A stretch of 64,000 nucleotides of DNA. Source: Prorocentrum cordatum (Eukaryota; Sar; Dinophyceae; Prorocentrales; Prorocentraceae). Under the pieces are notes generated by a model, which was not told the origin of the DNA, ran no database searches, and saw nothing but the letters and a program-made list of their open reading frames with translations. Position 1 is the stretch's first letter; each line of letters starts with the position of its first letter. The position numbers and the translations under genes were made by a program. This document shows positions 37,390-47,125 of this stretch, in pieces. The stretch covers positions 70,001 to 134,000 of the forward strand of contig CAUYUJ010016344.1 in NCBI GenBank assembly GCA_963575745.1. The letters are read 5' to 3'.

Positions 37390-37780
37390 CAAGGTGAGGA
37401 AGTCCTGGTCACGGTGGTAGTAGTAGGCGTAGTCGTGGTACTGCTGGTGGTGGCACTGTTGGTCGTAGTCGTGGTGGTGGAAGTGGCGGTGGACTGTGGG
37501 CACGAAGTCGGCGGCAGTCAGGTTCATCATGAAGGCGTTGCTCATGCTGGCGTCTGTCTGCGCGTTGGCCGTAGTGGTGCTGGTGCCATTGGCCAGGAGT
37601 ATGGCAATGTCTTTGGCGGAGACGACGTGCCTTTTTCGTGCCGCGTATGCGATGCGGCACCTCGCAGGTGACGTGAGCTTCGTAGTCGGTGATGTCGGTG
37701 TTGGCGTCCTCGGCCCCATTCCACATATGGGGCCAGTAAGTCTCGGCCGCGGGCCGGTATGCTCGTAGCTCTTGGTCTCG
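37390..37780 (-). other. Possible non-repetitive exon of a Pro/Ala/Ser-rich protein
   Basis: This lies just outside the minisatellite and is not repetitive. Minus-strand frames contain ordinary peptides: one with YWPHMWNGAEDANTDITDYE, another with AYAARKRHVVSAKDIAILLA, then a His/Tyr-rich part and an acidic EDGQEEDDQDD-type tail. The last runs in frame into the Pro-Ala-Ser-Thr reading of the minisatellite (open 36664-38154). The two good peptides are in different frames, so a frameshift or a splice is needed. No family is assigned. Confidence 0.25.
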
Positions 37781-37907
37781 CACTTCTTCGCGGGCTTCCA
37801 GGCCGCCATGGCGCGCAGCCCGGGCGCCGCGCTGGTCGCCGCCGCGGGCGGGTGGCTGGCGGGCCCCCCCTCTGGGTGCAGTGGGGAAGAGTCTCCGCAT
37901 ATGGCGA

Positions 37908-37975
37908 CTCTCCTCCTCCTCCTCCTCCTCCTCCTCCTCCTCCTCCTCCTCCTCCTCCTCCTCCTCCTCTCCTCC
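37908..37975. repeat. (TCC)n microsatellite
   Basis: About 68 bp of near-perfect CTC/TCC. It gives poly-Arg, poly-Glu, Ser or Leu frames. The flanking 37980-38866 contains CTCGATCCTCGATCCTC-type short repeats and no recognised gene. Confidence 0.95.
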
Positions 37976-38866
37976 TCCCCGACTCCTCCTCCTCGATCCT
38001 CGATCTTGGCAGGACGCAAAGCTGTCCTGGACCCTGGGGGCTCCGTCCAGGGCCAGATCTTCGCCCTGGGCCGTGCTCTGACGGCCCCCGGGCCCGTGGA
38101 GGGGCCCGGGAAGCCCGAGAGCACAGAAAACACCTCGAGGCCCGTTTCCCTCAAGACCAGCTTGCTTCATGACAGGCCCTACTGCTCGGTCCTCGATCCT
38201 CGATCCTCCTCCCCGCGAGGGGCAGCGCCAGGGGGGGAACCAGCACAGGGGGGGAACGTAGAGCTGGAACCTGCGATGCGTCGCCGATGGATCTGCAAGA
38301 GGCCCCCGATGGCGAACCTGCACGTCCCTGGGCGGAGTGGGGCGCCCAGGCCCAACTTGGCGAGCCCGCGCGTTCCTGGACGGGGTGGACTGTCGGGCCC
38401 CCGTCGGCTATGAATGGGTATGCGGGGCCGATGCGTTCCCCCCCTGAGCCGATCCCCGTCCCCACTTGCTTTCGGGCCGTAGCTCGGGCCTCTGGCGGCC
38501 GTTCGGGACGATCTGGGCACCCCCGGAACGCTCTCGACGAGGCGCAGCTGCTGGAGAGCGTCCCGAGGCTGGACAGCCGACGAGAACCGACAAAGACGCG
38601 CGAAAATCTTCGAACCTCAAACCTGTCGTCTCCCCCTGAGCGCATGCCCCCCGTAGGATTGCCTCTGATCCTCGACCCTCGATCTTCCTCAGCGGAGCCG
38701 TCTCGGAGGGAGGGAGGCCCTGGCGGTCAGGCTCCTTGGCGCCCGTCTCGTGGCTGTCCTGTCGCAGCCGGGCATCCAGCTGCGCGATGCGATCCTCGGC
38801 GCGAGGGTCGAGGAGAGGAGGAAAGGGGAGGAGGATCGGGGAGGGAGGGGGGAGCGGGGGAGAGAG

Positions 38867-38871
38867 GGGAG
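38867..38871. repeat. Target-site duplication GGGAG (left)
   Basis: Five bases directly before the 5' LTR, identical to 46992-46996 directly after the 3' LTR. Five bp is the usual Ty1/copia duplication length. The site is in a GA-rich tract, so a chance match is less improbable than in mixed sequence. Confidence 0.85.
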
Positions 38872-39187
38872 TCTGAATGCAATGCAGAGGAGCAACTTCC
38901 CATTATGTTCATCTTGCTGCTCTGCTCAGTCATGTTCTGCCGTGTTCTGTCACCGCCGCCCACTGGCTCGAGGTGTGGGCGGGCGGGCTTGTCTTACGGA
39001 CTGCAGCTGGGTTCAGCTGCCCAGATCGCGCGTCGGGGCCGCGATCGCTTTCAGAGAGGAAAATGTGCTCACATCGTCGGAGCTTGAGTTTCAGGAAAAT
39101 CTATTACGACAAGTTTTGCGAGATCCGAGGAGCGAGGCTAGAAGTTCGAGAACTTCGGGGACCTCTTGAGGCTCTTCGGGGTCCAGA
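38872..39187 (+). repeat. 5' LTR
   Basis: Begins TCTGAAT and ends GTCCAGA; the 3' copy ends ATTCAGA, the exact inverse of TCTGAAT, so two end bases have mutated here. 316 bp. It is aligned without gaps to 46676-46991 with about 19 substitutions by hand count. No canonical TATA box was identified. Confidence 0.95.
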
Positions 39188-39188
39188 T

Positions 39189-39200
39189 TGGTAGCGGAGC
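39189..39200 (+). promoter_or_regulatory. Primer binding site, initiator-tRNA-Met type
   Basis: TGGTAGCGGAGC starts two bases after the LTR. The complement of the 3' end of eukaryotic initiator tRNA-Met reads TGGTAGCAGAG, so 10 of the first 11 bases match. Met-initiator priming is usual for Ty1/copia elements. Confidence 0.8.
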
Positions 39201-39241
39201 TCGTGGCAACCGCACCACGGGCTCCCACCAGTCCCGTCACG

Positions 39242-40939
39242 ATGGCAACGTCCTCAGGAACGACAGTGCCGGCCAGAGTGGAAGTACCGTCTTGGAACGG
39301 TGAGGCAACAAAGCTGTCGAGCTACCGCTTCGAGGTGTCCATGTTCGTGAAGAGCATCAGGGTGACTGTCCGCTACGTCTGCGGACCACAGTTGGTCAGG
39401 GCGCTTGGGCCGCGGGTTCGAAACGCCGTGGAGAGTTGCCCGTCGATCAACGGCGTGGACGAAGTGGACGAACACGGAAAGCTGGTCGGCTGATAGAATG
39501 TGTTCAACTACGTGCTGGAGAAGCTGGACTACACCAGCCTCCATCAAACGGGCTTGCTGGCCGAGGAGGTCTTCCTGAAGATCGGCCGCAACTCCGGCGA
39601 GACGTTCCAGGACTGGGCGGCTCGGTTTGAGAAGAAGGAGAGAGAGCTGCTGACGCGGCTCCAAGTGATCGACCCGGACGTCAAGGAGGTGATTGCCAAG
39701 CCGCTACGCACCTGGTGGTTCCTGAGGAAGTCGAGGCTTACTCCTGTCCTTCGAGGCGAAGTGACGGCGACTGCTGGAGGGGACTTCGACTTTGCGAAGA
39801 CCTACAAGACGCTGCTCACGCGCTTCCCAGCGGAAGCCCTGGCAGAGCTGGACGGCAAGGTGAAGCGCAAGAGAGCCTTGTTCGAGAACGACGCCAAGGA
39901 GGACGAGGACGAGATTGGTGGGGAAGCAGAGGAGATCTACGAGCTGGCCGAGCAACTGATCAACCTCGCCGACGAGGACGACGAGGTGGAGGCCGACGAC
40001 TTGGATGCGGACAACGAGGTGTTCGCTCAGTTTCGCCAAGCTGGCCGGAGCTTCAAGGACGCTCGCGATCTCCTACGACAAATACATGTGGCGAGGGACT
40101 ACTACCCGGTGGTGGTCCAGCGGGACGACGGGCGGCCAGCGCCGCCACCAAAGGCGCACGCTGAAGGGCGACCTCGAGAACCAGGTAAAGGCCGTGGTCG
40201 TGGACAACAATATCGTCGTGTTCGCTTCGACGGTTCTCGGGACCTATCAAAGATGAAGTGCATCGTCTGCAGGCAGTTCGAGCATCGAGCTCGGGAATGC
40301 CCCGACCGTGGCAAGGTCGGCAACAACGCGAGCGGGAGTAACGGCACCACGCACAACGGCTTCATCTTGTCGGCGCTAGACGAGCACGTGTACCTACTGG
40401 AACGCGACGGGATATGGGCCGTGCTGGACATCGGCGCGACCCGTAGCCTAGGTGGCATCGAGAGCGTGGAGAACCTCATGTACGAGATGCTGGTCAACCA
40501 CGACGTGGAGTTTGAGACCCATGACGACGTGTGCTCGTTCACCTTCGGCGACGGCCTTCAGAAGAGCTCGATGGGGACAGTCTCCGGAAAAGCCTTACTG
40601 GGCCCCAAACTGCGGAACATCTGCCTCTCGGTAATGGCGAACCGCGTCCCTATCCTGCTGGGCATGGACATCCTGACTGATGACCTGAAGGTAGTGGTCG
40701 ACTACGGCCGCAACTGGATCGGGCTGCCAACGCTGGGCAACAAAGTCTACCACTGCGAGAGGCTCTCGAGCAAGCACCCGGCAATCAACCTCTCGACGCC
40801 TCAATGGTGGCGCGAGGTACCCATTCCATTGTCTCTGGGGAACTGCCACGTCAACATGGACGAGCAGGACTCCATCGTGCTGGACGAGAAACCGGAGACG
40901 CCCGAGACGGGCTGCGCTGGCTGCCTCGCCATGCGCTAG
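39242..40939 (+). pseudogene. Copia gag with zinc knuckle and aspartic protease
   Basis: The first ATG in frame is at 39242. The N-terminal part is a Gag-like helical region. TGA and TAG in tandem at 39491-39496 interrupt it, and the same frame then continues open to 40937. An acidic stretch follows (around 39890-40010), then an Arg/Gly-rich linker, then a CCHC zinc knuckle (C-x2-C-x4-H-x4-C) at 40259-40300 for RNA binding. The protease active site is LDIGATRS at 40424-40447, where the usual D-T-G-A is D-I-G-A. A TAG at 40937 closes the frame. The double stop means no full Gag can be made without readthrough. Confidence 0.9.
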
Positions 40940-42214
40940 GGACAGCACCCCCTGGTGATGGCGGCGAGAGAGATATCATCTCCATCGTCATCTTCATCAT
41001 CGGGGGGGCCAGGAGAAAACCCGTCGGGAAGCACTGGACCGCGGGACGGCACGATCGACGCCAACTACCAAGAAACGCCAGGGGCCTCGAGGGGCCCAAA
41101 GATTCCAGGGAGAACCCCGAGCCCCAGTCGATCGAGACAGCCGAGACCGACACGATCACCGACCGAGAGCAGCCCGACGATGTCACAACGTACAAGCAGT
41201 CCGAGACCGACAAAAGCCAGGGATTCGCGTGGGAACAGACCGGGGACACCTCTGGGGACTTCAGAGGTGCCAGGGGGCTCGAGATCACGACCGAGTTCTG
41301 GGAAGATCTTGAGGACGTCTGGGAAGACCTCTGAGAGACCCAAAGCGGGATGCGAGATACACTTATGCCAGAAAGCCTCCGATCAAAAACCCAAGAGACC
41401 CTGCTGCGCTCCTCAGCCACGTGTGGCCCAAAATCGTGGTGCAGGAATCCTCACGGACCCCAGTGCAACAGCTATTCCATATCCTACATATACGTGTGCG
41501 TCGGATGCCATGTGGAGACTCTTCTTCGCAGCATCGGCCACCTTCGGAGCGACCAGAGTGGGCGCGACCGAGGACTCGAGCAGGATCTACACCTGGGACG
41601 CCGATAGCCTCTCCCTCAACGGAGGGATCAGCACCGGCTTCACCCTCGCTCCAGATTCCCGTGAGGTATCAACCTCCAGGCCGCTGACAGTGCTGTGGGG
41701 CAGTGGGTCGGACATGGAGGGGATGCAGCTGCAACGGGGGCCAGTCGCACTACTGCCTCCATCTACATGCTCGGTATGGAACTCATCCTGCTTGGCCACC
41801 TGCAGCTCTACCTCCCAGACCACCAGAAGCCTTCCTGGAGATGGGCTACACGGTGCCGACGACTCCTGAGGCAGCGTACCAGGCCGTATGACATCAGCCA
41901 GCAGGACCTCCACCGCATCCACCACCGCCGCCACCTGTGGCACCAAGCTCAACCGTCCGGTCAAGGTGCTCGTGCTGCAAGGCCCCCCATCGGACGAACA
42001 CGGGATGCAGCTGCCGCGGCGGGAAGAGTCACATGTGCATCAAGCTGACGACGAAGCTGGCGAAGCGCGACCCCGAGGGGCCCTGTGAGTTCCTGCCGGG
42101 AGTGGACGACAAAATGCTGGACGACTCGGAGGTGATCGAGACGCGGCAGAAGCGGGGCCGCTGAACCAGCTGGACAGCTCGGACCTTCAGACGTTCTACC
42201 TGGCGCAGACCCAG
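40940..42214 (+). pseudogene. Copia linker between protease and extra domain, frame-scrambled
   Basis: No single frame runs through. One plus frame (40955-41869) is Ser/Pro/Arg-rich and another (to 41334) is acidic. A CRGGKSHMCIKLTTKLAK string near 42013-42065 suggests a Cys-containing segment of the polyprotein. This was probably coding in the ancestor and is now broken by several indels. Confidence 0.5.
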
Positions 42215-43070
42215 GTGATGGACAAGATCTACTTCGAGATCGGAGATGACACCGTCAACCTGACCAAGGCCACGCGAGCGGACCTCATGGAAGTCTGCTG
42301 CCCTCGAGAGTCATCCTTGGGGCAAGCCGTGGAGACGCAAGGAGGGACCGTGGTCAGATGCGGGCTCTTCAACGGCTACGACATGGGCACGGCAACTGGA
42401 GTCCGCAGAGCGATACACCTACTCCGATTGGCACGTCCAAAACGTCTGGTACTCAGTCCGCGATGTACCGCCGACTGTCCCATCCAGAACCAGAAGAAGC
42501 AGCTGGTCACCAAAGTCCGCCAGGCGAGGCGGATACAACGGGGCTGTCTTGCACTCTACGAGGAGGCCAAGAAGATCACCGACTGCCACACTGAGCTGGA
42601 ACAACCATGGAACAGCAGAAGTTGGGTGCGATCACCACCCATAAAGAAGATGCGATCCGAGATGCACGAGATGATCGTACATGGCTGCGCCTATGGAGTA
42701 CGTGATGAGAGATCGGGGTTGCCAGTGAAGAAGGCTTGGCACATTTGCTGGACCGACCCCGAGTTCGGCGCGAAGGTGAGCCGCCTCTGCTCGAATCGCC
42801 CCGGGCGCGGCGACAACCACCTCCACCGCGTCATCGAGGACGGGACCTTGGTCGCACAGACCGCGTACTCCCCGCCAGCGATGTGCAAGGCCTGGGCTAA
42901 GCATATCCTCTGGAACAATGTCAATAGCCAGTACGGCAAGGAGATCTTCGCAGGACTCGAACAGATCCCAAAGGAGGACGACGTCGAGATGCCGGACGAG
43001 ACGGAGGAGCTGCTGAATGACGAGGACATCGAGATGGAGGCAGCCGAGGCCTCTCTTGGGCGTGAAGACC
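42215..43070 (+). pseudogene. Copia-borne Cys-rich domain, methyltransferase-like layout
   Basis: An open frame of about 285 residues precedes the integrase, a position where ordinary copia elements have nothing comparable. Landmarks counted from 42215 are EVCCPRESS (26-34), a glycine pair followed by RCGLFNGYD (43-56), LSPRCTADCPIQN (80-92), ELEQPWNSRSW (127-137), HGCAYG (156-161) and KKAWHIC (172-178). The order (Pro-Cys loop, Glu-x-Pro strand end, Cys-x-Tyr-Gly, Lys-x-Trp) parallels the domain in the DIRS ORF1 at 60.6-61.2 kb. It also loosely parallels motifs IV and VI of C5 cytosine methyltransferases. A FxGxG loop is not seen. The frame shifts into the integrase near 43050. Confidence 0.5.
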
Positions 43071-44522
43071 GAGGTCACGAAGAAGGAGATCTCCGAGATC
43101 GGACAACGGCTGGCTCGTCTACATCGGAACCTCGGCCATCCCAGCAACAAGACGCGTTGCAAGATACTCAAGGCCCCCGGACCGGCAGTAACGGTACTCC
43201 AACTGGCTCTCCAGTTTCAGTGCCATGGATGCCACATTGGGAAGTTGCCGAAGGCCGTCAGAGTAGCCTCAGGCGTGGAGATACCCGGAGTGCTGGAAGT
43301 ACTGGCCACTGATGGGCTGGAGTGGCTGTCACCACAGCAGACGTCGCACATCATGACACTGAATCTGGACGAGGGCTCCGGATTCACCAGCGTGACCTAC
43401 CACGGGCAGAAGGGCGAGCGCAGTGGCAACCGCTCAGCAGCAGAGGTGATTGCCACGTGGGAATCTTGGTGCAGCCACTATCGTCGACCCTCTCTCCTTC
43501 GCATGGATCCTGAAGGTTGCCACTGCTCACAGGCCGTTGCAAAGTGAGCCTCCGACCACGGGATCGAGCTCTGGATCGCCCCAGGCGAGGCACACTGGCT
43601 GATAGGCAAGGTGGAACGCCGCATCCAACTGTTCAAGAGGCTCATGACGAAGCTCGCCACCCTCGACCCCGAATGCGACACGCAGGAGCTGGTCACCTGG
43701 GTCGTGAGTGCGATCAACTCCATGGACAGGGTCGGGAACCATTCCCCGTTCGAGCACTTTCTGGGAGTCACGGGGATGCCGCACTCGAGCAATCCCTTCG
43801 CCATCATCGACGGGGACACCGGCGAGACGCAGGAACAAAGACGTTTACTGGCTCGGCAAAGCATGCGAATATGCTGAACGTCGGCGACACGCAGAACAGG
43901 CAAGGAACCGAGTGTACCAGACCTGGGAGGCCGGCGACCTCGTGTACTTCTGGCGCGAGGCAAGGGTCGTGAGAACCGCCCTGGGAAAAAGGGAGGCTGG
44001 TATGGGCCAGCCCGCGTGTTCGCCCAGGAGAAGCGCCGCGTCGACGGCTGGGCGCGCGTCACATCAGTGGTCTGGATCGCCCACGGGAACACGCTGATCA
44101 GGTGTGCCCTAGAACAACTACGACCTGCCTCAGAAGCCGAGAAGATGATCACCGAGCTCAAGATCCAGGCCAACCTTGGCAAGACCATGACGGACATCCT
44201 TGAGACGGCCAAGGCAGGCACCTTCGAGGACCTCGTTGACCAACGACGACCGGACCTCCAGGCCCACGAACCTCCTGCAGTACCAGCTGGAGCCCCACCA
44301 GAAGAGGCCGCTGAAGAACCACCAGCTGCCGCCATGGACGAGGAGACGACACCCCTCGAGTCCAGGCACACTACGCCACGGTCGGTTGCTCAACCTGAAG
44401 CAGAACCAGGCGACATCGCTGCAGAAGGTCGAGACCAGGAACCTGGTTCACCAAAGGAGGGCCACCCGAGGGCCCACCTCAACTGGAGCTACCTCCTGCC
44501 GCCGAACAAGTCCCTGCCGTAG
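43071..44522 (+). pseudogene. Copia integrase with zinc-binding N terminus
   Basis: The N-terminal HHCC module has His codons at about 43122 and 43137 and Cys at 43221 and 43230. Catalytic residues are Asp 43311, Asp 43506 and Glu 43614; the last two are 36 codons apart, the classic DD35E spacing. TGA at 43545 sits where a Trp (KWASDHGIELW) is expected. The C-terminal part (QTWEAGDLVYFWRE at about 43918-43959, then GGWYGPARVFAQEKRRVDG from 43992) needs frame changes near 43860 and 43985, the second in a short poly-A. A Pro/Glu-rich linker runs to a TAG at 44520. Confidence 0.9.
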
Positions 44523-44584
44523 CAGACCACGATCAACCCGGGGGACCTTCGTCATCATCAACGGCAGCTCGCCCGAGGTACCGC

Positions 44585-45616
44585 ATGACACATCGAGGAC
44601 CCGAACTTGATCTTCACCGACCACCAGAGAAGCGGCAGAAGGGCAACGACGACATGGATGAGAAGGAGCTCTGGGTGGACCTGCAGAACGACGATCTGGA
44701 CATCCTCCTGGGAGCGGACGAACACCAGACGGTCTACTTCGAGTACATCAAGAACGAGAGCTCTGAGAAGCTGGACAGCAAGGGCCGGATGGGCACCATA
44801 CTCAACAGCTTCATTGCCAACCAGCGGCGTAAGGATAAGCTCGAGCTCTCCTGGTCGAAGATTAACACCACAGCGCACAAGGAGTTCGAAGAGGCGATCA
44901 ACAAAGAGACGAACAACTGGCTACAGCATCGAGGACTTCGCCCGGTTCCAGCGTCTCAGGTCAAGGACGCCGCGGACATCATTCGAGCTCGATGGCTCTT
45001 CACCCGCAAGGCGGACGGTCGGGCCAAGGCGCGCCTCGTACCCCTGGGTTGCCAGACCAAGGACCTGGGGAAGGAGCCGACTGCGACCCCCACAGCCTCG
45101 AGGCGGGCCCGCAACGTGATGCTCACTATCGCCGCCGCCAATCACTGGAAGCTGATCAAGGGCGACGTCACTTCGGCTTTCTTGCAGGCTCACGAGCTGG
45201 ATAAAGACCTGTTCATTGAGCCCGACAGTGTGCTTCGGAAGGCGTTCAACGTCAAGGACGGCGAGCTACTCAGGGTAATGAAGCCCGGATGCGGCATCGG
45301 CGAGGCACCACGACACTGGTGGGAAACGGTGAAGCTCGATTTCAAGAAGCTGGGCCTTCAAGCGTGCGAACTAGAACCTTGCATGTGGAAGTTGCGGTGT
45401 TCTCAGACTGGGCGCCTCCTCGGCATAGCCATGGCTCACGTGGACGACTTCATTCTTGCCGGCGACAACGAGCACCCCGAATGGAATCAGCTCGTAGGAC
45501 AGATCCACAAGCTGTACAAGTGGGACACCTGGGAGGACATGAATGACGGAATCACCAGTCTCAAGCAGTGCGGTGTAACCATCGAGGAGAACGAGAAGGG
45601 CTTCTTCCTACACTAG
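44585..45616 (+). pseudogene. Copia reverse transcriptase (RVT_2)
   Basis: A 343-residue open frame. The palm has KGDVTSAF with the first Asp at 45164 and the catalytic pair in AHVDDFILAG (Asp codons 45443-45448), the copia form of YVDD with His for Tyr. Fingers motifs include RARWLFTRKADGRAKARLV at about 44986-45042. A TAG at 45614 ends it, but the same frame continues beyond into the connection region with RAYADEIL and towards RNase H. Part of one polyprotein with the flanking domains. Confidence 0.93.
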
Positions 45617-46680
45617 AGGGCCTACGCCGACGAGATCCTAGAAGTTCGGCCACCAGATGGAGGACGACATCGGCCTTCAGACAGTCTCCGCGACAAGGGC
45701 CAGACCGTTCTACGGGCCTTCTGCGACGAGGTCTACTGGCTGGGCGTCAACACCATACCCTTCCTCCTCGCCTGGGTGGCCGAGCTCCAGTCGAAGATAC
45801 CGAAGGGCACGCACAGCCTGTTCACGACCGCGAACAACATTGTCAAGCTGATCAAGCAGAACCAGCACATGGGGCTCCAGATTCACCGCCACAGCCTCGA
45901 CGACCTGGCCGTCTTCACCTGGTGCGATGCTGCCTGGGCCAGCCGCCCTGACGGGCGTTCGCAAGGCGGGTGCATCACGGCCATCGCCGCCACATGGAGG
46001 GTGAGAAGTCGCAGTTCACTGTGCTCGACTGGGGCTCCAAGAAGTTGCGCAGGGTGGCTCGATCGAGCCTGGCTGCTGAGGTACAGGAAGCAGGCGATGC
46101 TGAAGGAGAACAGTGCATGGTGCGCATGCTGCTGGCCGAGATCCTGCTCAACAGGTCTCCCGTCCGGGAGCGCATGGCGATGCTCCATCACATCCCCGCC
46201 GTGATCGTGACCGACTGCAAGGCGTTCTACGACGGAATGGTACGATCCCAGTCGGCTGGCTTGGGTCTCGACGAGCGGCGGACCGCCATCGAGGCGCTGG
46301 CGCTCAAGAGCGCGCTCGACGAGGGGCAGACGACGGTCCGGTGGGTTCACTCGCATGCGCAGATCGCAGACGGACTCACCAACTGGCAAGCGTTCGGAGC
46401 TCTCAAATTGTTCCTGGGCAAGCAGGAGTGGGGGCTGATCTACGACGAGAACTTCATGAACGCGCGGAAGCGAGCCGCTCTAGGGAAGAGCATCTGCGAC
46501 ACCACCAAGCCTGAGGACGCCGCAGCCGCCAAGGAGATCTTCGAGAAGCGCCGGCTGGCGCGGAAGGAGCTCAGTCAGAATGACGGGGCTCAGGCAGAGC
46601 CCAACAGTACGAGACCGAGCAGCTCTCAGTCGGGTCAGGACGACCGCATGAACACGGCAGCCTCTTTTCCGCCTGTCTGA
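45617..46680 (+). pseudogene. Copia connection and RNase H
   Basis: The connection domain continues the RT frame to about 46000, where one frame change is needed. RNase H residues are Asp in TWCDAAWASR (codon 45926), Glu in SSLAAEVQE (46078), Asp in VTDCKAF (46213), and the His/Asp of VHSHAQIADGLT (about 46353 and 46369). The open frame runs through the end of the internal region. Its stop codon (TGA, 46678-46680) lies inside the first bases of the 3' LTR. Confidence 0.9.
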
Positions 46681-46991
46681 ATGCAATGCAGAGCAGCAGC
46701 TTCCCATTATGTTCATCTTGCTGCTCTGCTCAGTTATGTTCTGCCGTGTTCTGTCACCGCCGCCCCCTGTATCAAGGTGTGGGCGGGCGGGCTTGTCTTA
46801 CGGACTGCAGCTGGGTTCAGCTGCCCAGGTCGCGCGTCGGGGCCGCGATCGCTTTCAGAGAGCAAAAGGTGCTCACGTCGTCGGAACTTGACTTTCAGGA
46901 AAATCTATTGCGACAAGTTTTGCGAGATCCGAGGAGCGAGGCTAGAAGTCCAAGAACTTCGGGGGCCTCTTGAGGCTCTTCGGGATTCAGA
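46676..46991 (+). repeat. 3' LTR
   Basis: Begins TCTGAAT and ends ATTCAGA, a perfect 7-bp terminal inverted repeat. It is the same length as the 5' LTR and about 94% identical. No purine-rich polypurine tract precedes it: the last 20 internal bases are pyrimidine-rich. Confidence 0.95.
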
Positions 46992-46996
46992 GGGAG
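46992..46996. repeat. Target-site duplication GGGAG (right)
   Basis: Identical to 38867-38871. It continues into a homopurine tract. Confidence 0.85.
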
Positions 46997-47125
46997 GGAG
47001 GGGGAAGAGGCGGGTTAAAGCGGAGAGGAAGGGGGGGGTGGGTGGGAAGGGCGGGGGGGGGGGGGGGGGGAATAGGGGGAGAGGGGAAAAAGAAGGGGAG
47101 GGGAGGGAGAAGGGGCGACAGGGCC
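46992..47125. repeat. GA-rich homopurine tract, right half of the copia insertion site
   Basis: Plus-strand purine run with several poly-G stretches. The left half (38806-38871) has the same character, so the element landed inside a GA tract of about 200 bp. Confidence 0.85.

Larger units (their letters stand above)
38872..46991 (+). mobile_element. Complete Ty1/copia-type LTR retrotransposon, inactive (8,120 bp)
   Basis: Bounded by two 316-bp LTRs and a 5-bp target-site duplication, with a primer binding site after the 5' LTR. The internal order is gag zinc knuckle, aspartic protease, extra domain, integrase with a DD35E triad, RVT_2-type reverse transcriptase, RNase H. Integrase before RT places it in copia rather than gypsy. 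Decay includes a double stop in gag (39491-39496) and stops at 40937, 43545 and 45614. Frame changes fall near 43050, 43860, 43985 and 46000. The LTRs differ at about 19 of 316 positions, so insertion was not recent. Confidence 0.96.

Noticed and set aside
37610-37670. Histone-fold protein gene
   Set aside because: Only about 20 residues resemble a histone-fold end; the rest of the fold is absent in that frame.
40804-41334. Alternative acidic copia frame as a separate gene
   Set aside because: Overlaps the scrambled polyprotein linker and has no domain; better explained by frameshifts.
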